Source: Natrinema sp. CBA1119 (GTDB lineage: Archaea > Halobacteriota > Halobacteria > Halobacteriales > Natrialbaceae). Taken from it: a DNA stretch of 64,000 nt. Numbering within the stretch: position 1 is the first letter of the stretch; the number at the start of each line of letters is the position of its first letter. The notes below the pieces were generated by a model that ran no database searches, had not been told where the DNA came from, and saw only the letters and a program-made list of their open reading frames with translations. Shown in pieces: positions 18,209 to 27,365 of this stretch. Where the stretch lies: the NCBI RefSeq assembly GCF_002572525.1, contig NZ_PDBS01000001.1, forward strand, positions 2,232,001-2,296,000, written 5' to 3'. Both the position numbers and the translations under genes were made by a program.

Positions 18209-18619
18209 ATGAACGGTGATCGACGGCCGCTGTTGTTCGTTCTACTGGGTAGTTCGCTGCTCGTAACGGCGATACTTCACCTGGTATTCCTTCCGCGATA
18301 TTTTCCCGAAACCGTCCTGTTGACCGTGCTGACGCTCGGCGCTGGCGTGGTGACGTACACGCTCGTCTTCTACGCGCTCGGTCGAGCAACCGCTGCTCCG
18401 CAAGAGCAGGAGTTTCCGAACATGCGATCTGCGGATATCGGGGTCGCGCTCCTTCTTATTTCGGCACTGATCCTGCTCGTACTCGACGCGGTCGGTATCC
18501 CGCTCGACGGGCTGATCGGAATATACGCACTGCCCGCGCTCGGGATCTACGCCGGCCTCGCGCTGTTCGGGTGGTCGATCGGCCGCCGAACCGAGGCGAT
18601 CAACGAGATCGTCCGCTGA
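18209..18619 (+). CDS. Four-helix membrane protein of unknown function
   Basis: A 136-residue hydrophobic protein with four predicted helices. The linker between helices two and three is polar (RATAAPQEQEFPNMR). It ends in a short positive tail (RRTEAINEIVR). No family recognised. A GTG immediately before the ATG gives an alternative start. The gene lies just after coaD and before a convergent UspA gene. Confidence 0.6.
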   Translation: MNGDRRPLLFVLLGSSLLVTAILHLVFLPRYFPETVLLTVLTLGAGVVTYTLVFYALGRATAAPQEQEFPNMRSADIGVALLLISALILLVLDAVGIPLDGLIGIYALPALGIYAGLALFGWSIGRRTEAINEIVR

Positions 18620-18648
18620 CCGAGGGCTTCGGAAGTCACTCGCGACGG

Positions 18649-19095
18649 CTACTCGTCCGGATTCGATCCCGAGTTCGCGACGAAAACCGGAACGTCGCCG
18701 AACCGGATGGCGTGATCGGTGACGCTCCCCATCGCCATCCGGTGGACGCCACCGCGGCCGCGAGTCCCCATCACGATGAGGTCGGCGTCGATCTCTCGAG
18801 CGTACTCGAGGAGCGCCTCCTCCGGCGGGCCGTCGAGCACCGTTCCCGTGACCTCGAGTCCGGCCGCCTCGGCCCGGTTGACGACCGCGTCGACGTATTC
18901 CTGCGCCCGGCCGTGAATCGCGTCCTCGGCGCTCGCGGCGTCACCGGGGAGACGGAGGTCGGCCAGCGGACCGGTATCGGCGACGCAGACGACATGAACC
19001 CGCGCGTCGTGGCTCTTCGCGAGATCGATACCCGTCTCGGCGGCGGCCTCGGCGTGGTCGCTGCCGTCCGTCGGCAGCAGGATCGTGTCGAACAT
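18649..19095 (-). CDS. Universal stress protein family (UspA)
   Basis: A 148-residue Usp of the ATP-binding type. It begins MFDTILLPTDGSDHA and shows the G-x2-G-x9-G-S loop GTRGRGGVHRMAMGSVT. It is more canonical than the paralogous pair at 11952-13094, which have GGRRRS loops. The last residues (SNSGSNPDE-like, exact: NSGSNPDE) are acidic. It shares no operon. Confidence 0.9.
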   Translation of the reverse strand: MFDTILLPTDGSDHAEAAAETGIDLAKSHDARVHVVCVADTGPLADLRLPGDAASAEDAIHGRAQEYVDAVVNRAEAAGLEVTGTVLDGPPEEALLEYAREIDADLIVMGTRGRGGVHRMAMGSVTDHAIRFGDVPVFVANSGSNPDE

Positions 19096-19179
19096 CGTCC
19101 CGATCTACGACGGCCGGTGTGAAATCCCTGCCGAAACGACAGGTAGTGGATCGGAGGTGGAAGAGTCGGCGACCGCGGC

Positions 19180-19977
19180 TCAAACGAACGCCAGCGGCAC
19201 CATCACGAGGACGCCGACGACGATGCCGCCCGCGAGCTCCGGCTTGCCGCCTCGCGGCAGCCGTTCGCCGATCTCGAGCGCCTCGGGGACGAACTCGGTG
19301 AGCACGAGATAGATCATCGCGCCGGCGGCGAAGCCGAAGCCGTAAGGCAGGAACTCGCGGGCGTAGCGGACGAACCCGAACGCGATGACGGCCCCGATCG
19401 GCTGTGGCAGACTCGAGAAGACGGCCCACCAGACCAGCTTCCAGTTCGCGACGTCCATCGAGCGCAGCGGGATCGAGATCGCGGTCCCCTCGGGGACGTT
19501 GTGAATCGAGATGGCGATCGTCATGAAGATCGCCAGCACCGGGACGGTGAAGCCGAGGAACTGGGTTCCCCCCTCGAGGCCGAGATCGGCGAAGGAGACG
19601 CCGATCGCCACGCCCTCGGGAAAGCTGTGGACGGTCAGGATGCCGAGGATGAGGATGAGCTTCTTGAAATCGGCTTCCTCGTACTGCTTGGGGTCGATGT
19701 CGGTGTCCATTAGCACGTCGTGAGCGATGACGACGAGCGCGACGCCGGCCGCCATCCCGATCGCGATCTCGAGGGGCGTCCCGTCGGCCAGTCCCTCCTC
19801 GACGAGACCGAACAGCGACGCCGAGACCATGATCCCCGACGAGAGCCCCCAGAGAACGACGCTTCGCCGATCGCTGATTCCCTCGAAGAAGAAAAACGGC
19901 AGCGCACCGAGGCCGGTCGCTAGCGCCGTGATCAACCCGGCGACGAACACCAACGCGAGGTTCTCGAGGAGCGCCAT
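19180..19977 (-). CDS. ZIP family metal transporter
   Basis: A 265-residue transporter with eight or so hydrophobic segments. The ZIP metal-binding helices show TVHSFPEGVAIG (helix IV) and ISIHNVPEGTAISIPL (helix V), which carry the His/Glu ligands of the binuclear site. A cytoplasmic loop (DTDIDPKQYEEADFKK) lies between helices three and four, as expected. It probably imports Zn2+ or Fe2+. It is divergent from the potassium channel gene at 20059. Confidence 0.92.
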   Translation of the reverse strand: MALLENLALVFVAGLITALATGLGALPFFFFEGISDRRSVVLWGLSSGIMVSASLFGLVEEGLADGTPLEIAIGMAAGVALVVIAHDVLMDTDIDPKQYEEADFKKLILILGILTVHSFPEGVAIGVSFADLGLEGGTQFLGFTVPVLAIFMTIAISIHNVPEGTAISIPLRSMDVANWKLVWWAVFSSLPQPIGAVIAFGFVRYAREFLPYGFGFAAGAMIYLVLTEFVPEALEIGERLPRGGKPELAGGIVVGVLVMVPLAFV

Positions 19978-20058
19978 CTGTCCAACGATCGGAACGGACG
20001 CTTAAATCGACGGCGAAGGCGGCGTCTCTGGCCGTTTCGTCGGCGGGAATCCCGTCGT

Positions 20059-21783
20059 ATGCGGGGAGAGTCGGTGACCGACGGTTCACCACCGAAGCCG
20101 CTGATCGGTACCGTCAACAGCCGGCCGTCCAATGGCTCGGGTATGTCACTGTGGCGCTCGCGTCGAACCGGCTACTACCTCGCGCTGGTGGCCGGGACTA
20201 CCATCGTTGCCACCGCGCTGTACAACTACGGCATGGCGACGTTAGAGAACGACCCGCAGCCGCTCTACCGGTCGCTCGAGGTCGTCTTCCAGACGTACAC
20301 GACGACCGGCTACGGCGAGGACGCGCCGTGGAGCACGCTCCAGATGAATCTCTTGATGATCGTGTTGCAACTCACGGGAATCGGCCTGATCCTCACCGGG
20401 GTCGACGTCTTCGCCGTTCCGTGGCTCCGACGGGCACTCGAGACGACGGCCCCGACGACCGCCCCGGATCTCGAGGATCACGTCGTCATCTGCGAGTACA
20501 CGTCGCGCGGCGAGGCGTTCATCGAGGAGCTCGAGTCCCGCGGCCGGGAGTACGTCGTCGTCGAGTCCGATGCGGAGGCGGCGACGGAACTGCACGAGGC
20601 CGACTACCGGGTCGTCCACGGCGATCCGGAGTCGACGGCGGTGCTCGAGAACGCCGGCATCGAACGGGCGACGGCGGTCGTGGCCGATTCGGCCGACGAT
20701 ACGAACGCGAGTATCGTCCTCTCCGCGCGCGAGGCCAACCCCGACGTGCAGATCGTGACGCTGGTCGAGGACAACCGCCTCGGGGAGTACCACCGGATCG
20801 CGGGAGCGGACGAGGTGCTCTCGCCCCGTCAGCTACTCGGCGAGAGCCTCGCCCACCGGGTGCCGACGGCCGTGACGACCGCGGTCGACGAGGGCGTCGA
20901 AATCGGGGACGACCTGGAGCTGGTCGAGCTCTCGATCGCCGAGGGAAGCGATCTCTGTCAGCGAACGACCAGGGATGTCGGGCTCCGAGAGCGCTTCGGC
21001 GTGGACGGGATCGGTGCCTGGTTCGACGGCACCTTCGAGAGTCCGCTTCCGTCGGACCGCGAACTCGATACGGGGACGCGATTACTCGTCGCGGGCGAGC
21101 CGGACCGTGTCGACGAGTTACGGGCCGAGGCGGCGTCGACGGTCCAGCCGTTTTCGGCCCAGCACGTCGTGATCGCCGGCTACGGCGAGGCGGGGATGGC
21201 GGCGGCCGACGCCCTCGCCGAGACGAACACTCGAGTGACGGTTCTCGACAGCGTCGACGGGGAGGGCGTCGATGTCGTCGGCGACGCGCGCGATCCGGAT
21301 GCGGTCCGGAAGGCGGGTCTCGACGACACGTCCGGTATGATCATTACCCTCGACGACGACACGACCGCTGTCTTCGCGACGCTCGTCGCGCGAGATCAGA
21401 ACCCGTCGGTCGACATCATCGTCCGGGCGAACGACGCCGATAACGTCGGGAAGCTGTACCGGGCGGGTGCCGACTACGTGCAGTCGCTCGCGACGGTCAG
21501 CGGCCGCATGCTCGCCTCGACCGTTCTGGCGGACGAGGAGCGGCTGGCCGTCGACAGACAGATCGACGTCGTGAAGCTCCCCGCCGGGCGGCTGGCGGGC
21601 CGGACGGTCGTCGATGCCGACGTCCGCTCTCGGACCGGCTGTACCGTTATCGCCGCAGTCAGGGACGGCGAGACGATATCCGAGTTCGATCCGACGTCGT
21701 TCGTTTTCGAGACGGGCGACGAGGTCATCCTCGCCGGCACCGACGAGAGCGTGCAGTCCTTCGAAGAAGCGTTCCTCGCCTGA
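20059..21783 (+). CDS. Two-helix potassium channel with tandem RCK (TrkA-N/TrkA-C) domains
   Basis: A 574-residue channel protein. After a short N-terminus there are two transmembrane helices with a pore loop whose filter reads TTTGYGE (residues about 75-82), a K+-selective variant of TVGYGD. Two RCK modules follow: the first starts DHVVICEYTSRGEAF (near residue 137), the second HVVIAGYGEAGMAAADAL, each with a TrkA-C domain after it. RCK modules bind nucleotide or Ca2+ and gate the pore. The first NAD loop is irregular (CEYTSRG rather than GxGxxG), so the second may be the nucleotide-binding one. An ATG at 20143 is an alternative start. Confidence 0.93.
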   Translation: MRGESVTDGSPPKPLIGTVNSRPSNGSGMSLWRSRRTGYYLALVAGTTIVATALYNYGMATLENDPQPLYRSLEVVFQTYTTTGYGEDAPWSTLQMNLLMIVLQLTGIGLILTGVDVFAVPWLRRALETTAPTTAPDLEDHVVICEYTSRGEAFIEELESRGREYVVVESDAEAATELHEADYRVVHGDPESTAVLENAGIERATAVVADSADDTNASIVLSAREANPDVQIVTLVEDNRLGEYHRIAGADEVLSPRQLLGESLAHRVPTAVTTAVDEGVEIGDDLELVELSIAEGSDLCQRTTRDVGLRERFGVDGIGAWFDGTFESPLPSDRELDTGTRLLVAGEPDRVDELRAEAASTVQPFSAQHVVIAGYGEAGMAAADALAETNTRVTVLDSVDGEGVDVVGDARDPDAVRKAGLDDTSGMIITLDDDTTAVFATLVARDQNPSVDIIVRANDADNVGKLYRAGADYVQSLATVSGRMLASTVLADEERLAVDRQIDVVKLPAGRLAGRTVVDADVRSRTGCTVIAAVRDGETISEFDPTSFVFETGDEVILAGTDESVQSFEEAFLA

Positions 21784-21818
21784 GAGCCGACGCCGCGTTC
21801 ACCGGCTCCCGCTCCGAA

Positions 21819-23069
21819 TCAGAACAGGGAGCCGAGATCGAGATCCAACTGCTGTTTCGCGAATCGGGCGAGCAACGGCGCGTCCTCGAGTCCGATCAGG
21901 TTCGCGATGGCGCGGACGTTCCCCTTGTTCGCCTCGGCAAGCGTGTCGTCGTCGAGGCGCTGGAGGTCCTGCATGAGCTCGTCGTAGCGGTCGTTCGGTG
22001 CGAGATAGAGGAGCTGGGTCATCAGCAGCCGGCTCTTCGCGTTAGGGGCGACGTCGCGGCGCCAGAGGGTGTCGTAGACCTCGAGGGTCTCGGCGGTCGG
22101 CTCGACGCTGTCGTGTTTGAGGACGCTATCTGCAGTGGCGGCGGCCGCACGACCGGACTGCATGCACTTGTTGATCCCCTCGCCCCAGAGCGGGTCGAGG
22201 CTCGGCACGGTGTCGCCGATGGCCATGAACCGATCGGTGTGGAGTTTCCCCGGCGCCTGAATGTGCGCCGAGCCGCGGTGTTGTTTGCCCTCGATCGGTT
22301 CGGCGTCCCGGAACCGGGGGTCCGTCTCGAGCCAGTGAGAGAGGTAGTCGTCGATGGTGAAATCGTCGCGACTGTACTGTTCGTGGCTGCCGTTCTGGAT
22401 GTAACAGAGGCCGACCTTGGCGGTGTCCTCACCCGTGTGGAAAATCCAGGAGTAGCCGCCGGGTGCGATCTCGTGGTCGAGTCGCAACATCATGGCGTCG
22501 CGCAGGTCCGCGAAGCCGGGGCGATCGATGTCGATCCCTTCGAACTCGTACTCGATACCGATGGCGTGGTTTTCCCGCTTGAGATCGACGACGCCGAGTT
22601 TCTTCGCGAGGGGTGCGCTCGGCCCCGTCGCGTCGATCGTGATATCGCCGTAGACCTCCTCGTCGCCGTTGTAGGTGACGCCGACGATCTCGCCGTTCTC
22701 CATAATCGGCGCGGTGACGCGAGCGTCGAATCGATACTCGGCGCCGCGGTCGCGGCTGTCTGTCACCAGATAGCGTTTGAAATCCGCGAACTCGAGCACC
22801 GCGCCGGTCTGGTCGCGGACGTAGTGCTCGGTCGGCGACTCGAGGACGACGCTGTCGGTGTACTGCATGACCACGTCGTCGGGGATACCGAAGGACGCCA
22901 TCATGGAGTGGAAGGTTCCCGCGGTGGACTTGTTGCTCTGTCGCGGGAACTCCTCTTCGGCCTCGGTCTCGAGGACGACGACGTCGTACCCCCTGGCGGC
23001 GAGATCGCGGGCACACTGTGCGCCGGCGGGACCGGCACCGGCGATGACTACGTCGTAGCGGTCGTTCAT
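21819..23069 (-). CDS. FAD-dependent oxidoreductase, geranylgeranyl-reductase type
   Basis: A 416-residue flavoprotein. The N-terminal FAD fold is VIAGAGPAGAQCARDLAARG, and the second conserved site is MAIGDTVPSLDPLWGEGINKCMQSG. Relatives reduce isoprenoid double bonds in archaeal lipids or carotenoids, and archaeal lipid saturation is the likely role here. The GDTxxxxxPLWGEGI variant differs from the usual GDAAG-x2-NPLTGGGI of digeranylgeranylglycerophospholipid reductase, so a subtype with another substrate is possible. It faces the acyl-CoA synthetase divergently. Confidence 0.82.
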   Translation of the reverse strand: MNDRYDVVIAGAGPAGAQCARDLAARGYDVVVLETEAEEEFPRQSNKSTAGTFHSMMASFGIPDDVVMQYTDSVVLESPTEHYVRDQTGAVLEFADFKRYLVTDSRDRGAEYRFDARVTAPIMENGEIVGVTYNGDEEVYGDITIDATGPSAPLAKKLGVVDLKRENHAIGIEYEFEGIDIDRPGFADLRDAMMLRLDHEIAPGGYSWIFHTGEDTAKVGLCYIQNGSHEQYSRDDFTIDDYLSHWLETDPRFRDAEPIEGKQHRGSAHIQAPGKLHTDRFMAIGDTVPSLDPLWGEGINKCMQSGRAAAATADSVLKHDSVEPTAETLEVYDTLWRRDVAPNAKSRLLMTQLLYLAPNDRYDELMQDLQRLDDDTLAEANKGNVRAIANLIGLEDAPLLARFAKQQLDLDLGSLF

Positions 23070-23217
23070 GTAATGCAGACTGTAGTGGACCTTAATTAGT
23101 TTGTCCAGTTACGACGGCTAGTACGGAGTCGAGCCCCTTGAGCGCTAACCCGGCAGAGACGGCCGGACGGGTGAATCCAACGGAACGAATTTAGGCATTG
23201 GTCGTGTCGGCCTGTTC

Positions 23218-24888
23218 ATGGTTACCACAGAACCCGCCGAGTTTCCGGACGGGGTTCCGAGCGAACCCGACGTTCCCCTCGGGAAGCGACCGCTTCACGA
23301 GTACGTCGCCCACTACGCGGCGGAGCGGCCGGACAGCGTTGCGATCGACTACTACGGCGCACGGCTCACCTATGGAGAACTCGACGACTCGATCGATCGC
23401 TTCGCGACCGAACTGGCCGAGCGCGGGTACGGCCGCGGGGACAGCCTCCTCTTGCTCCTGCAGAACTGCCCGCAGTACGTGATCGCCTACTACGCGGCCC
23501 AGAAAGTAGGGATGCGAGTCAGTCCCTGCAGCCCGATGGCGAAGGAACACCGCGTGAGCTATCAACTGTCCGACGGGGGCGCGCGAATCGCCGTCGCGGG
23601 GGACACTCACGCGCCGCTGCTCGAGGCCGTCCGCGAGGAATCGCCGCTCGAGGAGATCGTTTACACGCGCTTCGAGACGTTTCTGCCCGACGAGCCGGTG
23701 CCCGCGATCCACGAGGACATGGTGGACGCGATCGAGACGACGCAGCAGCCCGAATCGGATGGCGTTCGGTATCTCGAGTCGATCCTCGAGGAAACGCCCG
23801 CCGAGCCGCCGGCCGTCGAGGTCGCGATGGACGATATCTGCCTCTTGCAATACACTTCGGGAACGACCGGTCTGCCCAAGGGCTGCATGCACAGCTACGC
23901 GAACGTCCTGTTCGCCGCGGCCACGTCCTCGGCGCTGACCGACCGGGACGAGCACACGCGCCACCTCGCGGTGATGCCGGTCTTCCACGTGGCCGGGAAG
24001 CTCAACGCCGTCGACTCCCCGATGATTCGGGGCGGGACGACCGTCCTCCTGACCCGATACGAGCCCGAGGCCTACGTCGACGCGCTCGCGGCCCACGAGC
24101 CGACCAACGGCTGGATCACCACGCCGATGGTCCGGGAGCTGCTGCCGTTGCTGGAAGCCGAGGAGCGACCGATCGACTCGCTCGAGTCGATGCCGGTGAC
24201 GAGTTTCGGACAGGCGCTGACCGAGGCCCTCTGCGAGCGGTGGGCGGACGCGACCGACTCGGCGATGTACGAGGCGGCCTACGGTCTGACCGAAACCCAC
24301 ACGCGGGACACGTTCACGCAGGGTCTCGGCGTGATCGAGGAGGGATTCGTCGGCAAGCCGGTCTACGAGACCGATATCGTGATCCGAGACTGGGAGAGCC
24401 ACGAGGAGGTCCCTCGCGGGGAAACCGGCGAGATCACCGTGAAGTCGCCGTCGCTGTTCGAGGGCTATCTCGGCAAACCCGAGGAGACCGAGGCCGCCTT
24501 CCACGACGGCTACGTCCTGACCGGCGACATCGGCCGCGTGACCGAGGACGGTGCACTCTACTTCCTCGGCCGGCGCACGTACATGATCAAGTCCAGCGGC
24601 TACTCGATTGCGCCCGCCGAAGTCGAGGAAGTGCTGAAGACCCATCCTAGTGTCGCCAACGCCGCCGTCGCCGGCCGCGACCACGAGACCAAAGGGGCTG
24701 AAGTCGTCGCGGCCGTCACGACCGCCGACGACTCGTTCGCCGGAGACGAGTTCCTCGAGTGGGCCAGAGACCGACTGGCCGCGTACAAGCGGCCCCGCGA
24801 CGTCGTCGTGCTCGAGGGGTTGCCCGTGACGGACATGGGGAAGCTTGATCGGGAGCGACTCGAGGACGTGATCGCCGATCGGGCGTAG
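23218..24888 (+). CDS. AMP-forming acyl-CoA synthetase
   Basis: A 556-residue ANL superfamily ligase. The A3 motif is YTSGTTGLPKG at about residue 215. Later motifs include YGLTET, YVLTGDIG and KSSGYSIAPAEVE, with the C-terminal lysine region YKRPRDVVV and PVTDMGKLDRERL. It should adenylate a carboxylic acid and form a CoA thioester. The substrate is not evident, and medium or long-chain fatty acids or aromatic acids are possible. The ATG at 23218 follows a short leader. The neighbours do not form an operon with it. Confidence 0.92.
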   Translation: MVTTEPAEFPDGVPSEPDVPLGKRPLHEYVAHYAAERPDSVAIDYYGARLTYGELDDSIDRFATELAERGYGRGDSLLLLLQNCPQYVIAYYAAQKVGMRVSPCSPMAKEHRVSYQLSDGGARIAVAGDTHAPLLEAVREESPLEEIVYTRFETFLPDEPVPAIHEDMVDAIETTQQPESDGVRYLESILEETPAEPPAVEVAMDDICLLQYTSGTTGLPKGCMHSYANVLFAAATSSALTDRDEHTRHLAVMPVFHVAGKLNAVDSPMIRGGTTVLLTRYEPEAYVDALAAHEPTNGWITTPMVRELLPLLEAEERPIDSLESMPVTSFGQALTEALCERWADATDSAMYEAAYGLTETHTRDTFTQGLGVIEEGFVGKPVYETDIVIRDWESHEEVPRGETGEITVKSPSLFEGYLGKPEETEAAFHDGYVLTGDIGRVTEDGALYFLGRRTYMIKSSGYSIAPAEVEEVLKTHPSVANAAVAGRDHETKGAEVVAAVTTADDSFAGDEFLEWARDRLAAYKRPRDVVVLEGLPVTDMGKLDRERLEDVIADRA

Positions 24889-25311
24889 CGGTCGCGAACC
24901 GCGAACCGTTCGATACACGGGAACCGCGTCTTACTCCAGACCGACCATCTGGCGTGCTGTGGCGCGCGCTGGGCCGCGGCGAATTGCGAGGCCTGAACGG
25001 GTGACGGCCTCGATACTGTGAGCGGTGACCAGAGGGAACCGCGAACGAATCGGCTGGGGAGGGCGTGTCGATTCCGTATTGCCACGATAGCTGGTCGCTT
25101 CATTTCACGCAGTCACTATAGTTGCAGTTGTTACTATAGCAGAACCCACGACTCCATTCATTGCTTGCAGTAAACGGGACGTTCAGTACGCGTCGTTAAG
25201 CGAACGGCTGACGGCCACGTCAATACGGGCGACGAAACGGCTACCGACGGCCGCAAACTGGCCGCCAACTGCAGCGGCCGAATCCGTTCGGTGGTAGTCC
25301 CACAGGGGGAA
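24889..25311. other. Intergenic region with a partial repeat
   Basis: No gene is supported in this 423-base stretch. At 25113-25141 the sequence CACTATAG...GTTACTATAGCAG repeats the end words of family A repeats and shares GCAGTTGTTACTATAG with the flank of the copy at 6631, so it may be a decayed copy. The rest shows no structure I can interpret. Confidence 0.45.
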
Positions 25312-25336
25312 AATATTAGTATTTGCTTGTATAAGC
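25312..25336 (+). promoter_or_regulatory. arsR-arsM promoter with ArsR-type operator
   Basis: An AT-rich TATA-like segment (AATATTAGT) lies 28-35 bases before the arsR ATG. It is followed by the interrupted inverted repeat GCTT-GTAT-AAGC at 25325-25336, close to the expected start of transcription. Autorepression by ArsR released by arsenite is the known pattern. Confidence 0.55.
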
Positions 25337-25346
25337 TAGTGCTGAT

Positions 25347-25706
25347 ATGGGAGAAGGTGCAATCGCTGATGAAACCACGGAAGGGGCCGACGCCTGCTGT
25401 GCACCGCCCGGAGACATCGACTCAGATGCGATGGCGACGGACCTCCAAGTACTGACCGCCATGGGGAACGACACGCGATACGAACTACTTCGCCGCATCG
25501 CGAACGCCGATGATGGCGTCTGCGTCTGCGATCTCGAAGCCACGGTTGGGGTCAGTCAGAGCGCCGTCAGCCAAGCGCTTTCCCGCTTGTACACCGCAGG
25601 ACTGGTCACGCGCCGCAAGGAAGGGTCCTGGCGATACTATGAACCGACTGAGACGACCGCGGCTCTCCTCGAAACGCTCGACGACCTGCGAGGTGCCCAT
25701 GAGTAA
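25347..25706 (+). CDS. arsR: ArsR family metalloregulator
   Basis: A 119-residue winged-helix repressor. The helix-turn-helix spans about residues 60-90 (VSQSAVSQALSRLYTAGLVTRRKEG). The metal site is GVCVCDLEATVG, the CVCDL arsenite-binding motif, and an extra CC near residue 18 may add ligands. It should repress its own operon until As(III) or Sb(III) binds. Its stop overlaps the ATG of arsM, which confirms co-transcription. Confidence 0.93.
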   Translation: MGEGAIADETTEGADACCAPPGDIDSDAMATDLQVLTAMGNDTRYELLRRIANADDGVCVCDLEATVGVSQSAVSQALSRLYTAGLVTRRKEGSWRYYEPTETTAALLETLDDLRGAHE

Positions 25707-26544
25707 CGATACTGATACGGTGGCCGGTGATCGTGACCCCGAAGAGACTCTCGAGATGGTGCGCGAACGCTACGGGACAATCGCTTCGGACGGTCAGGAC
25801 TGCTGTGGTGACGTCGGTATCGATGTCACCGATGACGGTGGGTGCTGTAACGGCAACGCAGACGTGACCGGGAGCGAACGCCTCGGTTACGATACGGACG
25901 ATATCGCGTCGGTCGCCGACGGTGCAGACCTCGGCCTCGGGTGCGGAAACCCGAAGGCGTTCGCCGAGATGGCGCCCGGCGAGACAGTGCTCGACCTTGG
26001 CTCAGGTGCGGGCTTCGACTGCTTCCTCGCTGCACAGGAGATCGGACAGGATGGGGCCGTCATCGGTGTCGACATGACACCAGAAATGGTCTCGAAAGCG
26101 AGGGAGAACGTCGCGAAGAACGACGCCGACAACGTCGAGTTTCGCCTCGGCGAGATCAGCCACCTCCCCGTTGCCGATGCGACCGTCGACGTTGTTATCT
26201 CGAACTGCGTCGTCAACCTCGCCCCGAAAAAACAACTCGTGTTCGACGATGCCTACCGTGTTCTCAAGCCCGGTGGGCGCGTCGCCATCTCGGACGTGGT
26301 CCAAACCGCGCCGTTCCCCGACGACGTCAAGATGGACCCGAACTCGCTAACTGGCTGCGTCGCCGGTGCGTCAACCGTTGAGGATCTTGAAGCGATGCTC
26401 GACAGTGCTGGCTTCGAAGCAATCGAGATAGCGCCCAAGGATGAGAGCACCGAGTTCATCAGTGATTGGGACGCCGATCGCGACCTCGGTGACTACCTCG
26501 TCTCTGCCACTATCGAGGCTCGGAAACCAGCGCACGACTTCTGA
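25699..26544 (+). CDS. arsM: Arsenite S-adenosylmethionine methyltransferase
   Basis: A 281-residue methyltransferase. The SAM site is VLDLGSGAGFDCFLAAQ, and the motif IISN-type post-I region is VISNCVVNLAPKK. Cysteines expected to bind As(III) are GLGCGNP, NCVVNL and LTGCVAG. An N-terminal cysteine-rich part (DGQDCCGDVG and GGCCNGNA) is typical of haloarchaeal ArsM. It methylates arsenite to volatile or less toxic forms. The overlap with arsR makes a compact detoxification operon. No arsenic efflux pump is present in the window. Confidence 0.94.
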   Translation: MSNDTDTVAGDRDPEETLEMVRERYGTIASDGQDCCGDVGIDVTDDGGCCNGNADVTGSERLGYDTDDIASVADGADLGLGCGNPKAFAEMAPGETVLDLGSGAGFDCFLAAQEIGQDGAVIGVDMTPEMVSKARENVAKNDADNVEFRLGEISHLPVADATVDVVISNCVVNLAPKKQLVFDDAYRVLKPGGRVAISDVVQTAPFPDDVKMDPNSLTGCVAGASTVEDLEAMLDSAGFEAIEIAPKDESTEFISDWDADRDLGDYLVSATIEARKPAHDF

Positions 26545-26575
26545 CTGATCGAGAGGTACGACCAGTCTTGATTAG

Positions 26576-26933
26576 TTAATATCTTTTCGACCGGAGGCCG
26601 TGTCGGTTGCGTGCAATTTTCAGCCACGGTCCAGAATCGACGAGAAACACGGCGTCGTCGACGTCGTGTTTCTCGGTTAGTTCAGAGAGAAAAATCGAGG
26701 TAACACTCTCGTTCCGCGTCGGAAACAGCCTGCCGTGGAGATATTTGTTCGTTTCGGGACCGACAGCAGCGTACAGCCAGTAGCGCTGATCGTCGAGATG
26801 GGTCACGATCTCGTCGAGCGCGAAGTGATACGTTGCACAACTGGAGCTGGATACTGAGATCCATGAGCTCGCGCTCCACAAAATCTAGCTCGATCCCGAT
26901 GCTAGATCCGTTGAGGCGGTCGAATTCTGGGAT
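26576..26933 (-). pseudogene. Degenerate IS6-family transposase fragment
   Basis: The minus strand encodes pieces of an IS6/ISH-type DDE transposase. The N-terminal piece reads IPEFDRLNGSS...ELDFVERELMDLSIQL up to about 26830. Then it jumps, in another frame, to the middle domain FALDEIVTHLDDQRYWLYAAV, and continues through LFPTRNESVTSIFLSELTEKHDVDDAVFLVDSGPWL before stopping at 26576. The part between the N-terminal domain and the catalytic Asp region is missing, as is the C-terminus with the last acidic residue. It cannot be active. It lies right after the ars operon, so the ars genes may have arrived with mobile DNA. No terminal inverted repeats are visible. Confidence 0.75.
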
Positions 26934-27035
26934 AGCACAACGAATTCCACCGCCTCACACCTTCACACTCTACTCTGAACAGCGCCCAGTCGATGAACAG
27001 TATACCCTTTATGCGACGGCCGTCTAGCACACTGC

Positions 27036-27365
27036 ATGAGCGATGGAGCGACAGCGGGGGATGCCGCGACGGCGTTCGCCAGTCGGGCAGAGGCGGCCCA
27101 CGGCGAGTCGATCCGTCACCTCGTCGCGTTCGGGGCTGCCGCCCGTGGCGACGACCGCGGCGTCCACACCGAGACCGAGATCCTGCTGGTCCTCGAGGAG
27201 GACGACGAAACGGTCGAGCGGGAACTCCGCGCGCTCGCCGAGACAGTCGGACTCGAACGCGGCGTCGTTTTCTCGGTGCACGTACTGCCGGCGGATCGGT
27301 TCGAAGCGAAACGGGAGCACCCGTTCGTCCGGACGGCGCTCGAAGAAGGGACCGCGCATGTGTAG
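27036..27365 (+). CDS. Degenerate minimal nucleotidyltransferase-like protein
   Basis: A 109-residue protein resembling the MNT (pol-beta nucleotidyltransferase) fold. Residues about 26-52 read IRHLVAFGAAARGDDRGVHTETEILLVL, matching GSxARG...SDxDLLV except that the catalytic Asp pair is replaced by Glu (TETEILL). Activity is therefore doubtful, as a metal-binding Glu pair has not been shown in this family. The C-terminal part resembles the end of MNT domains. It precedes the MBL hydrolase gene by about 110 bases. It could instead be a non-catalytic partner. Confidence 0.6.
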   Translation: MSDGATAGDAATAFASRAEAAHGESIRHLVAFGAAARGDDRGVHTETEILLVLEEDDETVERELRALAETVGLERGVVFSVHVLPADRFEAKREHPFVRTALEEGTAHV

